Assembly (NCBI RefSeq): GCF_945859705.1
Contig: NC_079134.1
Span: forward strand, 85,764,973 to 85,828,972
DNA: 64,000 nt
Source: Episyrphus balteatus
Lineage: Eukaryota > Arthropoda > Insecta > Diptera > Syrphidae
Direction: 5' to 3'
Shown here: positions 1 through 11,119 of the stretch, piece by piece
Layout of the letters: the number at the start of each line of letters is the position of its first letter
Numbering within the stretch: position 1 is the stretch's first letter
The notes under the pieces: model-generated
What the model saw: only the letters and a program-made list of their open reading frames with translations
Told to the model about the DNA's origin: nothing
The model's database searches: none
Translations under genes and position numbers: made by a program

Positions 1-800
1 ATATTAAGTTTTGAGGTCTTAAACAACAAAAAAATAATAAAATATCATTTTTTCTTAACTTTAAAAAAAAAAAAGTGGTTTAATTTCTTTGTTTTTCAAA
101 GTATGATTTTGATTTTTATTTTATTTAAAAGCTTAGTTTATGGACTATGGAGTAAAACTATATTTTGTTGGAAAATATTATTTTGTAACCCTCCAATCGC
201 TTTTTAAGTAGTCCCAAAAACAATAAACTGTACTATGAAACCAGAATTTTTAGATTTTATGTTATATTTTTTTTATTTTTTTTTTTTTCATTATTTTTTC
301 TATCAATATCAAGTTAGAAAATAAGAATTGCTATAATAGTTTTCTTACAATTAATTTTTGAAAAAGAGTCTACTTTCCATTTTTTTCCTCAGAAATCCAT
401 GAACTTAGGTATCTGCATTCTACATATTGTTTGTACATAGGTTTTTCCATAAAAAAGGATTGGCGCCAGGCTAAGTGCATGCAAAGTGTTGTTGTATTTT
501 TTTCGCGAAAATGAGAGGATACAGGAAATGGATCTCTCGCACGTTTGCAATGTATGGTATCTGGTGTTTCGTGGTAGGTATATGGAATAGGATAAACGAG
601 TTTTTTTTTGTATTCTTGTTTTTTTTTTTTTTTAACTGGTTTATTTATCTCTTTCATAAATTGTTGCATGTTAGGTATTCTTCTGAGCAACTGTATGGAT
701 ATATTTTTTTCTATGAAAACAAAATTTGGGAAGACAGGCAGTCTGTAATGTTATTCGCATTATAATACAAAAATCTAAATTTTCGAATTTGACTTTATAG

Positions 801-1276
801 ATGAAATTGTCTTTTTCTGTGAAATCGCGCACAACTATTCTGCTTCTCAATTACCTCATTTGTACAATTTTTCAAAACAAACTTATGAGAAATATGACCA
901 GTCAAAAACTTCGCTTAGTAGGCGAAGATAGCATCTGTGAAGTCAAATGCCCATCATCAGTCAAAAACTTGACTATAAGCGATGCAGTTGAAAAGAAAAA
1001 ACTAAAATATCTTCAGAAAAGCGGAGATACTTTTGTACTAAAAAAAACGACGATTATTTTTATCAAGTGCAAGGACAACTGCACATTACAAAACGATCCC
1101 ATTGTTTTTTTGGTGTATGGACATCATGCGATTTTGTTTATATAAAAATACAAAAAGACGACTCATTTTGGGAGGACAAAATAAAAAACAAACTACTAAA
1201 TTTTTATAATAATCATTTTTTATTGGAATTATGTGATCCACGGATTCCAAGAAGTATGAGGGTATGGAATACGTAA
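801..1276 (+). pseudogene. YqaJ-type exonuclease domain, frameshifted fragment
   Basis: The reading frame from 801 contains EDSICEVKCP followed by a spacer rich in Lys and Glu. Near 1040-1050, in a run of A, it shifts into a second frame reading YFYQVQGQLHITKR and then DDSFWEDKIKNKLLNFY and LCDPRIPRSM, ending at 1276. E-x-K followed by a Q-V-Q-G-Q block about 40 residues later is the core of YqaJ/lambda-exonuclease-like nucleases, which resect double-stranded DNA; in insects such domains often sit in transposon- or virus-derived genes. The N-terminal part (the usual Glu/Asp strand before EVKCP) is not recognisable, so the copy is 5'-degraded as well as frameshifted. No partner gene is seen nearby. 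The family call is fairly firm; its source (transposon, virus or host gene) is inference. Confidence 0.72.
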
Positions 1277-1524
1277 TATAACAGCAAACGATCTACTTTC
1301 TATTAGAATATTATTACTTTTCAAAACTATGTGTATTTTTCTAAATCTGTAACACTATTTTCTTTTTTCGTTCCATACCTTCAAATTAATTTTCAATATT
1401 CAGTAATATTATATCTAAAGCAGTCTAACATTTAAATTGTTTTTTGTTTTTTTTAGTTATAAGGAATTTGTTATGTTTATCACCTTTCTAAATAAACTAT
1501 TGAGTATCTTGTACCTACTTTTAA

Positions 1525-2032
1525 CCCCTTGTAACCCAACATCGGAAATTTTAAAATTAATATTGTCAATCGACTAGCCTTTAGCTATAATAAAACACGT
1601 ATTTTTTTAAAATTCAATATCTTTATTATTTACTTAGTTATTTCGAAATTTAAGGAGTAAAAAAATAAGTTTAAATAATTTATTTTTGTAGATAAATGCA
1701 AAAATTGAAGCAAAAAATTTCTAATATTTATTTTTAGGCGGATTCCTAAAATCCAAAAATAAAACCCCGTTACTTTATGCAGAAAAAATATTTTTTCTGA
1801 ATTTCGTTGTTTTTACACAAATTCGCTTGTTTTCAAAAAAAGCCGAACTTTCAACTTTAACTGTCAGTTAAAAACTATTGGTGTCATTTATTGAAAATAT
1901 GATGTACTATTTCCATAAAGCAATATCTAAAAAACATGTTATAAGCTTCAAAAGAAGAAAAATATAGTTTTTGCAACTTTTGTGGGACCTTTGTTGGTTT
2001 GTAACAGATATGTCACATGGGGCTACAAGGGG
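1525..2032. mobile_element. piggyBac-like MITE with TTAA target sites
   Basis: The ends are CCCCTTGTAACCC at the left and GGGCTACAAGGGG at the right, an imperfect terminal inverted repeat, each directly flanked by TTAA (1521-1524 and 2033-2036). TTAA target duplication and ends starting with CCC are the piggyBac signature. The 508-bp interior is AT-rich and has no coding capacity. Confidence 0.75.
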
Positions 2033-2177
2033 TTAATAATGAAATAAAATGTATTGTTTTTATACCAAAACTAATTAAAATCCAAAAAATTATTATTATA
2101 ATTTCGTATGTAAAAACAAAAAATATTTATTTATTTATTTTATCTAACTTAATTGAAGAGAAAAATATACATATATA

Positions 2178-2980
2178 CAGGGTGTCCCAAAAGTAATGGA
2201 TCAAACGAAATATGCTGATAGGCTAACTTTAGGGCTCTCAGAATTTAGTAACTTGTTCATCCCAAATCCTTACGGTTTTCAATTTAATGCAGTTTTTGTG
2301 AATTATCGAAAAATCTCGACTTTGCAACAGTATTTTGCTTCCTCCGGTCATAATTGATTTTTGTTTTTTACAATTCTTTCACTAAAACATTGGCTAATAA
2401 GAATAAAAAATTATTTAATCAAAATATTTTTTATTTCATACGCCATTTTGCTGCAAATTAATTAACAGTTCCATGTTTTATAAAAACTCAATTACTTAAT
2501 TTTTTTTCAGAGCAACACACTGCAAAAAATTTGTATGGTGTGACACAGGTTAATTATGTTAACATTTTTGAAAAGTGCAATAACACGGCAAGTTTTTAAA
2601 ATAATAAAATAGTATCACACCATACAATTTTTTTTCGGGATGTTCCTCTCAAATAAAAGTAAGAAATTGAGTTTTTATAAAACATGGAACTGTTACATAA
2701 TTTGCAGCAAAATGGCGTATGAAATAAAAAATATTTTGATTAAATAATTATTTCTTATTATTAGGCAATGTTTTAGTGAAAGAATTGTAAAAAACAAAAA
2801 TCAATTATGACCGGAGGAAGCAAAATACTGTTGCAAAGTCGAGATTTTTCGATAATTCACAAAAACTGCATTAAATTGAAAACCGTAATGATTTGGGATG
2901 AACAAGTTACCAAATTCTGAGAGCCCTAAAGCTGGCCTATCTGCATATTTCGTTTGATCCATTACTTTTGGGACACCCTG
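2178..2980. mobile_element. Foldback element, CAGGGTGTCC end family, copy 1
   Basis: The element begins CAGGGTGTCCCAAAAGTAAT and ends with its reverse complement, flanked by TA on both sides (2176-2177, 2981-2982). Almost the whole element is one inverted repeat: arms of about 370 bases meet at roughly 2550-2600. It has no coding capacity. Three more elements in the window share the first 10 bases of the end but have different arms. A TA target suggests Tc1/mariner-type mobilisation. Confidence 0.82.
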
Positions 2981-3034
2981 TATATGAATAACAATAATAT
3001 CAATTAATAATATAATATATAAATCTATGTACAA

Positions 3035-3969
3035 ATTCGAAAGAAAAAGTTAAAAACATTCAAATAAATAAACAAATATGTACCTAATAGTTTTAAAAAA
3101 TAAACGTTTTATTTGCCAAAAAAAAAATGTTGAAAAAATTTGTTTTTAAACTAGTAAAATAAATATCATCACTGAATACTATAACAAAGAAAAAAAAGTC
3201 GATCAGATTCCTGCGCCTACGAATATTTGCAAAAGTTATATAGAATACCAAGTGATGTAGGTACATAGATGCGCAGAAAGATAGAAAAATTCAACACTGA
3301 ATATCATACCATTTTTTTCTTCATAAATATACCTACCATGACTCTTGCACATAGAGTAAAACCAACGGAAAACGAAAACACAAGTGAATTCGGTTGCGCA
3401 AAGCAAAACCGCAATATACACTTGCAAGGCTTGCAACCCTTTTTTTTTTGCTATTTCCTTGATGCTGATTTGTTTTTTCTACCTAAATAGACTTTAATTT
3501 TATGACTTTGGTTCTCTAGAAAGGTAAAGAGAATGCAAATAAAGATACCGAGAGAGAACTGAGTTGAGATGACGTTGAACGTGAGAGATGTATGGCGAAG
3601 AAAGGTCACTAATACACACAAACTCATTTACATGAAGTCTGAGTTCGTCATTCGGGGACACCCACTCTTTTAAGCATAGGACGATTTTTAGAAAATAAAT
3701 GAATTTATTTTTCACCATTAATGCAATGTAGAACGTATTTAAAACTACTATGCGTTTTTTTCTGGGTGTACATACAAAATTGACGAGATATTTAAATATA
3801 TATATTGATATATTTTGAATTAAAACGAATTCTCAAAAAGTTAAGCTTGTATGCGCTATTAATTTAATTCCGCTACATGAGCGAATTCCCACACTGTGCG
3901 CCCCCTAGATTGGTTCCAAATCAACAAAAAAAACTGCCCTAATTTTTTCAAATTTTTATTCCTAACCCT
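3035..3969. other. AT-rich stretch, nothing recognised
   Basis: About 900 bases between the foldback and the duplicated segment. Short open frames are scattered on both strands but none resembles a known protein or has exon-like boundaries. No terminal repeats were found. Confidence 0.4.
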
Positions 3970-4242
3970 TGCTGACCCTATTACCTATTTCATTAAGAAG
4001 TTTTTGTTTTTTTTTTTTCAATTTTTTGACAGTAGTTTATAGCCTCTTCAAAAAAATAGTGGCGCCCTTTTTACTTTTATACGGTATCGTACGTATAATA
4101 CTATCACACCTATTATACATACATACGAATGATCAAACATCCGCCATTTAACCAACACTGCACACAGAATATCGCCCCTGCTCTAGTAACAACTTCTTAT
4201 CAAAATAGTGCCGGGTTAGAGATAAAAATTTGAAAAAAATTA

Positions 4243-5372
4243 TAGTACAGGAAAGATAGACTTTTTCGTGGAACGAAATACAGGACGGCTGAATTTTTCA
4301 AATCTGAAAGAGGGGTATTGGAAAAGCTTAAGTCCTGGTTTTCGGGACGCCACCCCCCTGGCGAAATCCGCCATTTTGGAAAACGCGAATCGCTCTATAT
4401 CTCCAAAACTATGGGTCCTATAGAAATGGTTGTCAGACCAAAGTTATTGAAAATTTAATTATCTTTTTCTTTGTAGCACATTATTTTTCTCAGCGGGCAA
4501 TAGTTTTGAGGTTATGTTGTTTTAATTTATTTTTTTTTTTCAGTTTTTTAAGATTATATCGTTCCCAGTATTAGTTACATAATTTTTTAAACAGTAAAAG
4601 TTATAGACCGTCAAATTTCCAATAATTTGGTATATTTTTGAAAGTCCTGCGATGTGTGAGTGTAAAGTTATTGATCTGAAAACTATAGTCTAAGAAGAGG
4701 AAAGTTAGTAAAAAAAACAGGCATTTTGTGGAACGAAATATAGGATGGCTGATTTTTTTCAAATCTGAAAGAAGGGTATCAGAAAAGCTTAAGTCCTAAT
4801 TTTCGGGACACCAACCACCTGGCGAAATCCACCATTTTGAAAAACGTGAATTGGTCTATATCTACTACACTATTGGCTTGACCGAATAAATTACTTAAAT
4901 AAAGTTGTAGGTAATATAAATATCTTTTCTAACTTAATAACTTTACACTTACACATCGCAGGACTTTCAAAAATATACCAAATTATTGGAAATTTGACGG
5001 TCTATAACTTTTACTGTTTAAAAAATTATTTAACTAATACTGGGAACGATATAATCTTAAAAAACTAAAAAAAAAATAAATTAAAACAACATAACCTCAA
5101 AACTATTGCCCGCTGAGAAAAATAATGTGCTACAAAGAAAAAGATAATTAAATTTTCAATAACTTTGGTCTGACAACCATTTCTATAGGACCCATAGTTT
5201 TGGAGATATAGAGCGATTCGCGTTTTCCAAAATGGCGGATTTCGCCAGGGGGTGGCGTCCCGAAAACTAGGACTTAAGCTTTTCCAATACCCCTCTTTCA
5301 GATTTGAAAAATTCAGCCGTCCTGTATTTCGTTCCACAAAATGCCTGTTTTTTTACTAACTTTCCTGTACTA
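4243..5372. mobile_element. PIF/Harbinger-like foldback MITE
   Basis: The ends are TAGTACAGGAAAG and CTTTCCTGTACTA, flanked by TTA on both sides (4240-4242, 5373-5375). The duplicated copy B shows the uninterrupted site (AAAAAAATTAGGG near 6190-6202), so the 3-bp TTA duplication is established. A 3-bp TWA duplication is typical of PIF/Harbinger. The two arms (about 4260-4690 and 4925-5345) are inverted copies. A third, more diverged direct copy of the arm lies at about 4728-4860. Confidence 0.88.
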
Positions 5373-5695
5373 TTAGGGAATTTTTTTTTTTCCTGATTTG
5401 GAACCAATCTAGAGGGCGTCGCACTCAACGTTCGCAAAAAAGTAAAATAAGGACCACCCTAGTGTATAAAATATAATTGTCTATTATTTCTTATTTCGAA
5501 AATCTAAATTTCGCGGTTTGATCTTGAAAATCGCGTCTTGCGGACATGAGATTCTTCTAGACTATTGATGTAAGTTAGAGAATGCCAAAACGAAGATATT
5601 GAGCAAAAAAAATTGCTGATAGCATTCATTCCGAGTTTTACCCCTTTTTTACCTTATTTTATTGTACTATTTATTATTAAAATATTCAACCTTAC

Positions 5696-6005
5696 CTTCC
5701 AGCGTTATTCAATTCGTAAGACATTGCTATTACTTTCAGTATCAACTGTATGCCACCCAATTTCAGCAATTGGTCAACTGGAGCACAATGCCCACGCACG
5801 GACGTGTTCTCCTGCAGCGTTCTTACTTGTTCACTAATTTGTTCTAAAGTCACTTTATTGGCTTTAGTTGCTGAAGTTGAAAATTCCCTTGATGTTGGAC
5901 ACTGTTGCCTCATAAACAGGTTATATTTATAAAATAAATGATTTTCCATATAACGTTTCAGCGCAACAAATACATGGCGTACAAATAGTCGTGACGCACA
6001 TTCTA
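5696..6005 (-). pseudogene. Duplicated, truncated DCAF1 exon (decaying copy)
   Basis: Reading on the minus strand, the frame runs open from LECASRLFVRHVF to SYELNNAGR and ends at the same GTAAGG donor as the intact exon at 6520-6902. It differs from that exon at 6 of about 309 bases, and 5 of those change an amino acid, including two tryptophans (GHW to GHC, YEW to YEL). The first 24 or so codons and the acceptor are missing because the duplication breakpoint lies inside the exon. The sequence upstream in frame meets a TGA. Inclusion in mRNA would duplicate or break the armadillo-like region, so I read it as a non-functional exon relic, probably skipped. Confidence 0.85.
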
Positions 6006-6042
6006 GTAAATTCTCTATCAATCATTCAAAGCTCTAAAGTGC

Positions 6043-6829
6043 TGCTGACCCTATTACCTATTTCATTAAGAAGTTTTTGTTTTTTTTTTCAATTTTTTGA
6101 CAGTAGTTTATAGCCTCTTAAAAAAAAATATCGCCCCTGCTCTTGTAACAACTTCTTATCAAAATAGTGCCGGGTTAGAGATAAAAACTTGAAAAAAATT
6201 AGGGTATTTTTTTTCCTGATTTGGAACCAATCTAGAGGGCGTCGCACTCAACTTTCGCAAAAAAGTAAAATAAGGACCACCCTAGTGTATAAAATATAAT
6301 TGTCTATTATTTCTTATTTCGAAAATCTAAATTTCGCGGTTTGATCTTGAAAATCGCGTCTTGCGGACATGAGATTTTTCTAAACTTTTGATGTAAGTTA
6401 GAGAATGCCAAAACGAAGATATTGAGCTAAAAAAAATTTCTGATAGCATTCATTCCGAGTTTAACCCCTTTTTTACCTTATTTTAATGTACAATTTATTA
6501 TTAAAATATTCAACCTTACCTTCCAGCGTTATTCCATTCGTAAGACATTGCTATTACTTTCAGTATCAACTGTATGCCACCCAATTTCAGCAATTGGTCA
6601 ACTGGAGCCCAATGCCCACGCACGGACGTGTTCTCCTGCAGCGTTCTTACTTGTTCACTAATTTGTTCTAAAGTCACTTTATTGGCTTTAGTTGCTGAAG
6701 TTGAAAATTCCGTTGATGTTGGACACTGTTGCCTCATAAACAGGTTATATTTATAAAATAAATGACTTTCCATATAACGTTTCAGCGCAACAAATACATG
6801 GCGTACAAATTGTCGCGACGCACATTCTA
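6043..6829. repeat. Segmental tandem duplication, copy B
   Basis: This copy lies directly next to copy A with about 37 bases between them, ends inside the intact DCAF1 exon, and holds the empty target site of the Harbinger-like MITE. The intron part (about 6300-6470) contains a decayed arm of the foldback family seen again at 45065-47618; both read CGGACATGAGATTTTTCTA. Confidence 0.9.
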
Positions 6830-6902
6830 AGTCTTCATTAAGCGATGACACTGATTCCTCTTCGTCATTTGCAGGTGGATTAACGATTTTTAAAACAGAA
6901 AT
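6520..6902 (-). CDS. mahj: DCAF1 (VprBP/mahjong) exon, armadillo-like region
   Basis: This exon is read on the minus strand from an acceptor TTTTTTTCAAG at 6903 to a donor GTAAGG at 6519. It gives 127 codons plus two bases, starting ISVLKIVNPPANDEEES and ending SYEWNNAGR. Its phase-0 start joins the end of the exon at 19447. Motifs such as ASRQFVRHVFVALKRYM and HWAPVDQLLKLGGIQLILK match the DCAF1 armadillo-like domain. DCAF1 is the substrate receptor of the CUL4-DDB1 ubiquitin ligase; in Drosophila, Mahjong acts in cell competition with Lgl. The intron before it is about 12.5 kb and filled with transposons. The next downstream exon is not in the window. Confidence 0.93.
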
Positions 6903-7249
6903 CTTGAAAAAAAATTATATTTTACTTAACAATGTTGCTATCATAAATGAAAGGATACAAATTTAAATATTCTTAATAATAAATCACAACTACAGGGTTC
7001 CGTTATCAAAGTAATGACTTTGGAAAAAACCAGCTCAACAACGGAAACTACTTTAAAGATATGGATGAAAAAATTATCATTTACAAAAAAAAAAACGATA
7101 TGAAAATATATAACCAAATTTCAGAAATGTTATAATAATTAGAAAAATTATAACTCCGTAAAAAAAATTCCTTAAAATATAGCAGATCCAAGAGATATCG
7201 AAGAAATAGCTCTGACAAACGTTATGCACCAAAGATCAAGCGTATCGGA

Positions 7250-8008
7250 ATCCCGCTTTTTAAAATCCCGTTTTTCGAAAATCCCGAAAAAAAATTTCAA
7301 AATCCCGTTTACTAAAATACCGCTTTTTTAAATCTCGTTTTCTGAAATCCCGCATTTTAAAATCCCGTCAAATCCCGATTTTTTACATAATACATGCTTA
7401 ATTCACAAATAAAAAAATCATGAGAAATAGACAAAAAATTAGTAAAACTGATTTGTTTCGTTGTAAAGCCCACACAATATGTACCTTCAACACATTATGA
7501 AAACGGTATTTCTTTTATAAAAACATAAAATCATTAAAGCCTTAAATTGAGTTCACAAATAAAAGAAATTTCATTTATTTAAATATCAAAATTGTTGAAA
7601 TGCATATAAATATAAGTTGAAATATATTTAAATGAAATTTCTTTTGATTATGTAGTGTGTACTTAATTTAAGGTGTTGTGATCATTTTATGTTATTATTA
7701 ATCTATGGGATTATCACGATTTGATTGTTCTTCTGAAAGTTTAAAGTATCACATTCCTTACTTTTTCTTATTTTTTTTGTTAAAGGTTTTAATTAAATGC
7801 GTCTAGAACAACCTCTCATTTTTTAATTTGTTTTAGTATCTCGATTTTGCAAGCAAAACTAGTTGTTTTATTTTTAAAAAAATCGCGCGATTTTTTAAAA
7901 TAAAACAACTAGTTTTGCTTGCAAAATCGGGATAATAAAAAACGGGATTATACAAATCGGGATTTTGACAAGCGGGATAATGAAAAACGGGATTTTAAAA
8001 GCGGGATT
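7250..8008. mobile_element. Foldback element with CGGGATTTT motif arrays
   Basis: The left end (AATCCCGCTTTTTAAAATCC) and right end (AAAAGCGGGATT) are inverted. Each subterminal zone carries about 6-8 spaced copies of an ATCCCG or CGGGAT core, in opposite orientation on the two sides. The target duplication was not resolved. The interior has no coding capacity but holds a near-perfect hairpin at 7842-7929. Confidence 0.65.
7842..7929. repeat. Near-perfect hairpin, arms about 43 bases
   Basis: The sequence CGATTTTGCAAGCAAAACTA is mirrored by its reverse complement after a centre of TCGCGCGA. The arms match with a single-base indel in the A/T run beside the centre. Confidence 0.85.
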
Positions 8009-8111
8009 TGGTTTCCTAGCAAAAACGCTTTCATTTTTCGTTGAGAACAAAGCCTTGAAACGAGCTTGAGCATATCGTATATTCTCTGAACTGAACGTGT
8101 TGTGAGCGCTC

Positions 8112-8414
8112 AGAATTCGGAAACCCATTTGAGATATAATAATAATCTTAATAAGGAAGATATTCCTTGCAGACCTAGAGCTCGCATCAGTATCCCAGCT
8201 GAACTAGCCTGCGAGGATACTGTTCTTAAAATGATCCAGTTTGGAAATCTATCCCTACCCACTCACGACTGGAAAGTCGCAAGTACAACTTGCTATATGC
8301 ATCGGACAAAGGTGACCCCAGATCATGCATATTAGCAAGAAGTAACAGTAATGTATATTTACTCCCTAATTACAGCGATCGAGATGTAAACGCGGTCAGA
8401 ATAAGGAACAATTA
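8112..8414 (+). pseudogene. R1/I-type LINE, ORF1 C-terminus fused to ORF2 endonuclease start
   Basis: At about 8150-8280 the frame reads EDIPCRPRARISIPAEL and NLSLPTHDWKV, matching the DUF4780-type ORF1 of the LINE at 58982 (EIPRQPLARIWLPLMS, LIPIHDWVV). It then runs into endonuclease text, LLYASDKGDPRSCILARS and LLPNYSDRDVNAVRI, similar to that LINE's ORF2. ORF1 and ORF2 are therefore joined by an internal deletion. At 8413-8414 (TA) it is split by a 6.3-kb foldback, and it resumes in frame at 14698. Confidence 0.72.
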
Positions 8415-8546
8415 GTCCAAGAGCTAGTGGCACATTTGACTAAGGTAGCTCTTGTAAGGCTGAAAATTCGTACAGTAGTATAGATTTTAGCATGCTAAGT
8501 AAGAAAATCTTGGTCTAGCAGGCCTCAGCGGTGCACATCATATATA

Positions 8547-10576
8547 CACTCAGTCACAAAAGTAAGTATACACCCCTAACTTTGTTTAACCAAGACCTCA
8601 AAAAAAAATTCTAACACATTTTAGAAAAAAATTTAAATGTGGTTTTATTTCATTAATCATAGCCTACAAATTTGTCAAATAATCAATACTAAATGAAAAA
8701 GTGACAAAAAACTAAACAAAGTACAAAATTTCGCATTACAAAAGTAAGTATACAGAGAGGAAAAAACTATGAAAATCGATGTTAAAAGTATAAATACCTA
8801 AATTTTTTTGGAAATTAATATATTTTAGGCTACCCCCTAGACTTGACGAGGTCAAACTCACTTGAAGGCATTGATTTTACTAGATTTTTTGCAACATTTG
8901 GGCCGAATTTTATCCACTCTTCCTTACTTTCTCACCAAATGGTCTCACAGATGCTAAATAGTATCCAAATCGAGTGACTGGGGGATGATGATCAAAAATT
9001 CACTCAAAAAGACCGAGTTTTGCTTAGGGTCGTTACCTTTATTGAAGATAATCAATCCATCTTAGCCTAATTATTCGACACTCTGGTGCAGGTTTGTCTA
9101 TAAAATATCTACAAAAGAATACCCATCCATTGTTTCCTCAAAGAGACTAATAACGTTTTCGTTTGGTAATTCTTAGAACTGTCCGGGACTGTCCGATCCG
9201 GAATGCCAAACGAACAAATTTGGATACTTCTTTTTGATTCTGAAGTTTGGGTTTCTTTGTGTTTGTGAAACTTCAAATAATGCGAAAGTCGGATGAAAGT
9301 TTTGTTTTGTTTATTCTTTTTTTTTATTGTTTTCTTCACTTTATTTTAATAAAATTTAAAGTTTGGCATAATAAAAAATCTCAATATTCAGAAATGAACA
9401 ACAAACAATAACATTTCATTACTTTGACGTCTGAAGCGTGAACATGTGTGCGTGATTCTCGTTTTGATTCTGTCTCAAAACTCGGAATCGATTTTCTCTT
9501 CTTTTCAGAATTAGAACTGTCATTTAGTGCTAAACGAACAGTTTTAGAATCGTTCGGAAGAATTCCGTACAGTCCCGGACGACCAAACGAAAACGCTATA
9601 AGTAACCCACACCAAAAGCTATAAGCAAAAACCCCCATACCATAAACGAATCACTGCCGTTTTTACCAGTACCAGCTTTTTGATAGGATTTTGTTACTTT
9701 TGTATCTTTCTCCAAATTTTACCAGGTTCATCTGAGCAGTGCATTTCGTCTTACGTGCATATGAGTTATGGATGTGGCAATATTTCTAGAAAACCGAGAA
9801 AAGAAGTAGATCCGAAAAGAAAGGAAGGTACTGGTAAAAACGGCAGTGATTCGTTTATGGTATGGGGTTTTTGCTTATAGCTTTTGGTGTGGGTTACTTA
9901 GTCTCCTTGAGGAAACAATGGATGGGTATTCTTTTTTAGATATTTTATAGACAAACCTGCACCAGAGTGTCGAATAATTAGGCTAAGATGGATTGATTAT
10001 CTTCAATAAAGGTAACGACCCTAAGCAAAACTCGGTCTTTTTGAGTGAATTTTTGATCAAAAACTTTCAAAACGAGATCCAAACATCCCCCAGTCACTCG
10101 ATTTGGATACTATTTAGCATCTGTGAGACCATTTTGTGAGAAAAGTAAGGAAGCCTTCAAAGGATTAGCTGAAACGAGTCTTATAGGAAGAGTGGATAAA
10201 ATTCGGCCCAAATGTTGCAAAAAATCTAGTAAAATCAATGCCTTCAAGTGAGTTTGACCTCGTCAAGTCTAGGGGGTAGCCTAAAATATATTAATTCCCA
10301 AAAAAATTTAGGTATTTATACTTTTAACATCGATTTTCATAGTTTTTTCCTCCCTGTATACTTACTTTTGTAATGCGAAATTTTGTACTTTGTTTAGTTT
10401 TTTGTCATTTTTTCATCTAGTATTGATTATTTGACACATTTTTTTTTGTAAATATGTAGGCAATGATTAATGAAATAAAACCACATTTAAATTTTTTTCC
10501 AAAATGTGTTAGAATTTTTTTTTGAGGTATTGGTTAAACAATGTTAGGGGTGTATACTTACTTTTGTGACTGAGTG
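8547..10576. mobile_element. Palindromic Tc1-like element
   Basis: The ends are CACTCAGTCACAAAAGTAAG and its reverse complement, with TA on both sides. The right half carries decayed Tc1-type DDE transposase text on the plus strand: KPRKEVDPKRKEG and SFMVWGF near 9780-9870, then PQSLDLDTI (from the PQSPDLNPIE block) near 10090. The left half is an inverted copy of the same region, so the element is an inverted duplication of the 3' part of a Tc1 element around a loop at about 9675-9820. A Harbinger-like MITE interrupts the left arm. No intact transposase remains. Confidence 0.85.
9151..9598. mobile_element. PIF/Harbinger-like MITE in the left arm of the Tc1 palindrome
   Basis: The ends are TAACGTTTTCGTTTGG and CCAAACGAAAACGCTA, flanked by TAA (9148-9150, 9599-9601). 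The opposite arm of the host palindrome shows the empty site (the reverse complement of GACTAAGTAACCCAC), which confirms a 3-bp TAA duplication. The element is 448 bases and non-coding. Confidence 0.88.
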
Positions 10577-10582
10577 TATATA

Positions 10583-11115
10583 TGACCTTGAAAGTGTAAC
10601 TTTCAACTTTTTTTGCCCAAAATTTGACTTTGAAATCGATTATTTCAAAAAGTATTGATTAAAATAACTTGATTTAAAAATTAATATATAGTGTAATATT
10701 CTGCCTTTTGAAAAATGTATCACTCATAACTGTAGGTGTTGCCATCGTTTTTAAATAATTTTTTTTTTATTTTGAGTTACTTTTTTAGAAAATTGCCCCT
10801 CCCTCCTAAACGGGGGGAGATAGACCCCCCTCCCATAGTAAAAAATGCTTGTATTTAACTCCTCTACAAGAATCAGTTACTAGTTTTCCCCGCCTTAGTT
10901 ATCGTATTATCCCCAAAAAATATACATACAAAAATAAAAATTTGAACCAAAAATGGCAACACCTACAGTTATGAGTGATACATTTTTCAAAAGGCAGAAT
11001 ATTACACTTTATATTAATTTTTAAATCAAGTTATTTTAACCAATACTTTTTTCAATGATCGATTTCAAAGTCAAATTTTGGGCAAAAAAAGTTGAAAGTT
11101 ACACTTTCAAGGTCA
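10583..11115. mobile_element. TA-flanked foldback, 533 bases
   Basis: It starts TGACCTTGAAAGTGTAACTT and ends with the reverse complement, between TA dinucleotides. Arms of about 175-220 bases surround a G/C-richer centre at 10760-10940. It has no coding capacity. Confidence 0.8.
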
Positions 11116-11119
11116 TATA

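Larger units (their letters stand above)
3970..6005. repeat. Segmental tandem duplication, copy A (interrupted)
   Basis: This stretch repeats at 6043-6829. Both copies start TGCTGACCCTATTACC and both end in the exon text GACGCACATTCTA. Copy A carries a 1.13-kb transposon (4243-5372) that copy B lacks. It retains about 105 bases near 4065-4170 that copy B has lost. Copy A contains a truncated DCAF1 exon and the intron sequence beyond its donor site. Confidence 0.9.

Noticed and set aside
370..765. Overlapping 106- and 96-codon frames on opposite strands
   Set aside because: Dominated by Lys or Phe from A/T runs, no recognised motif; not supported as genes or as upstream parts of the YqaJ relic.
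5696..6005. Mutually exclusive alternative exon of DCAF1
   Set aside because: The copy lacks the acceptor and the first codons, meets an in-frame stop upstream and has lost conserved residues.
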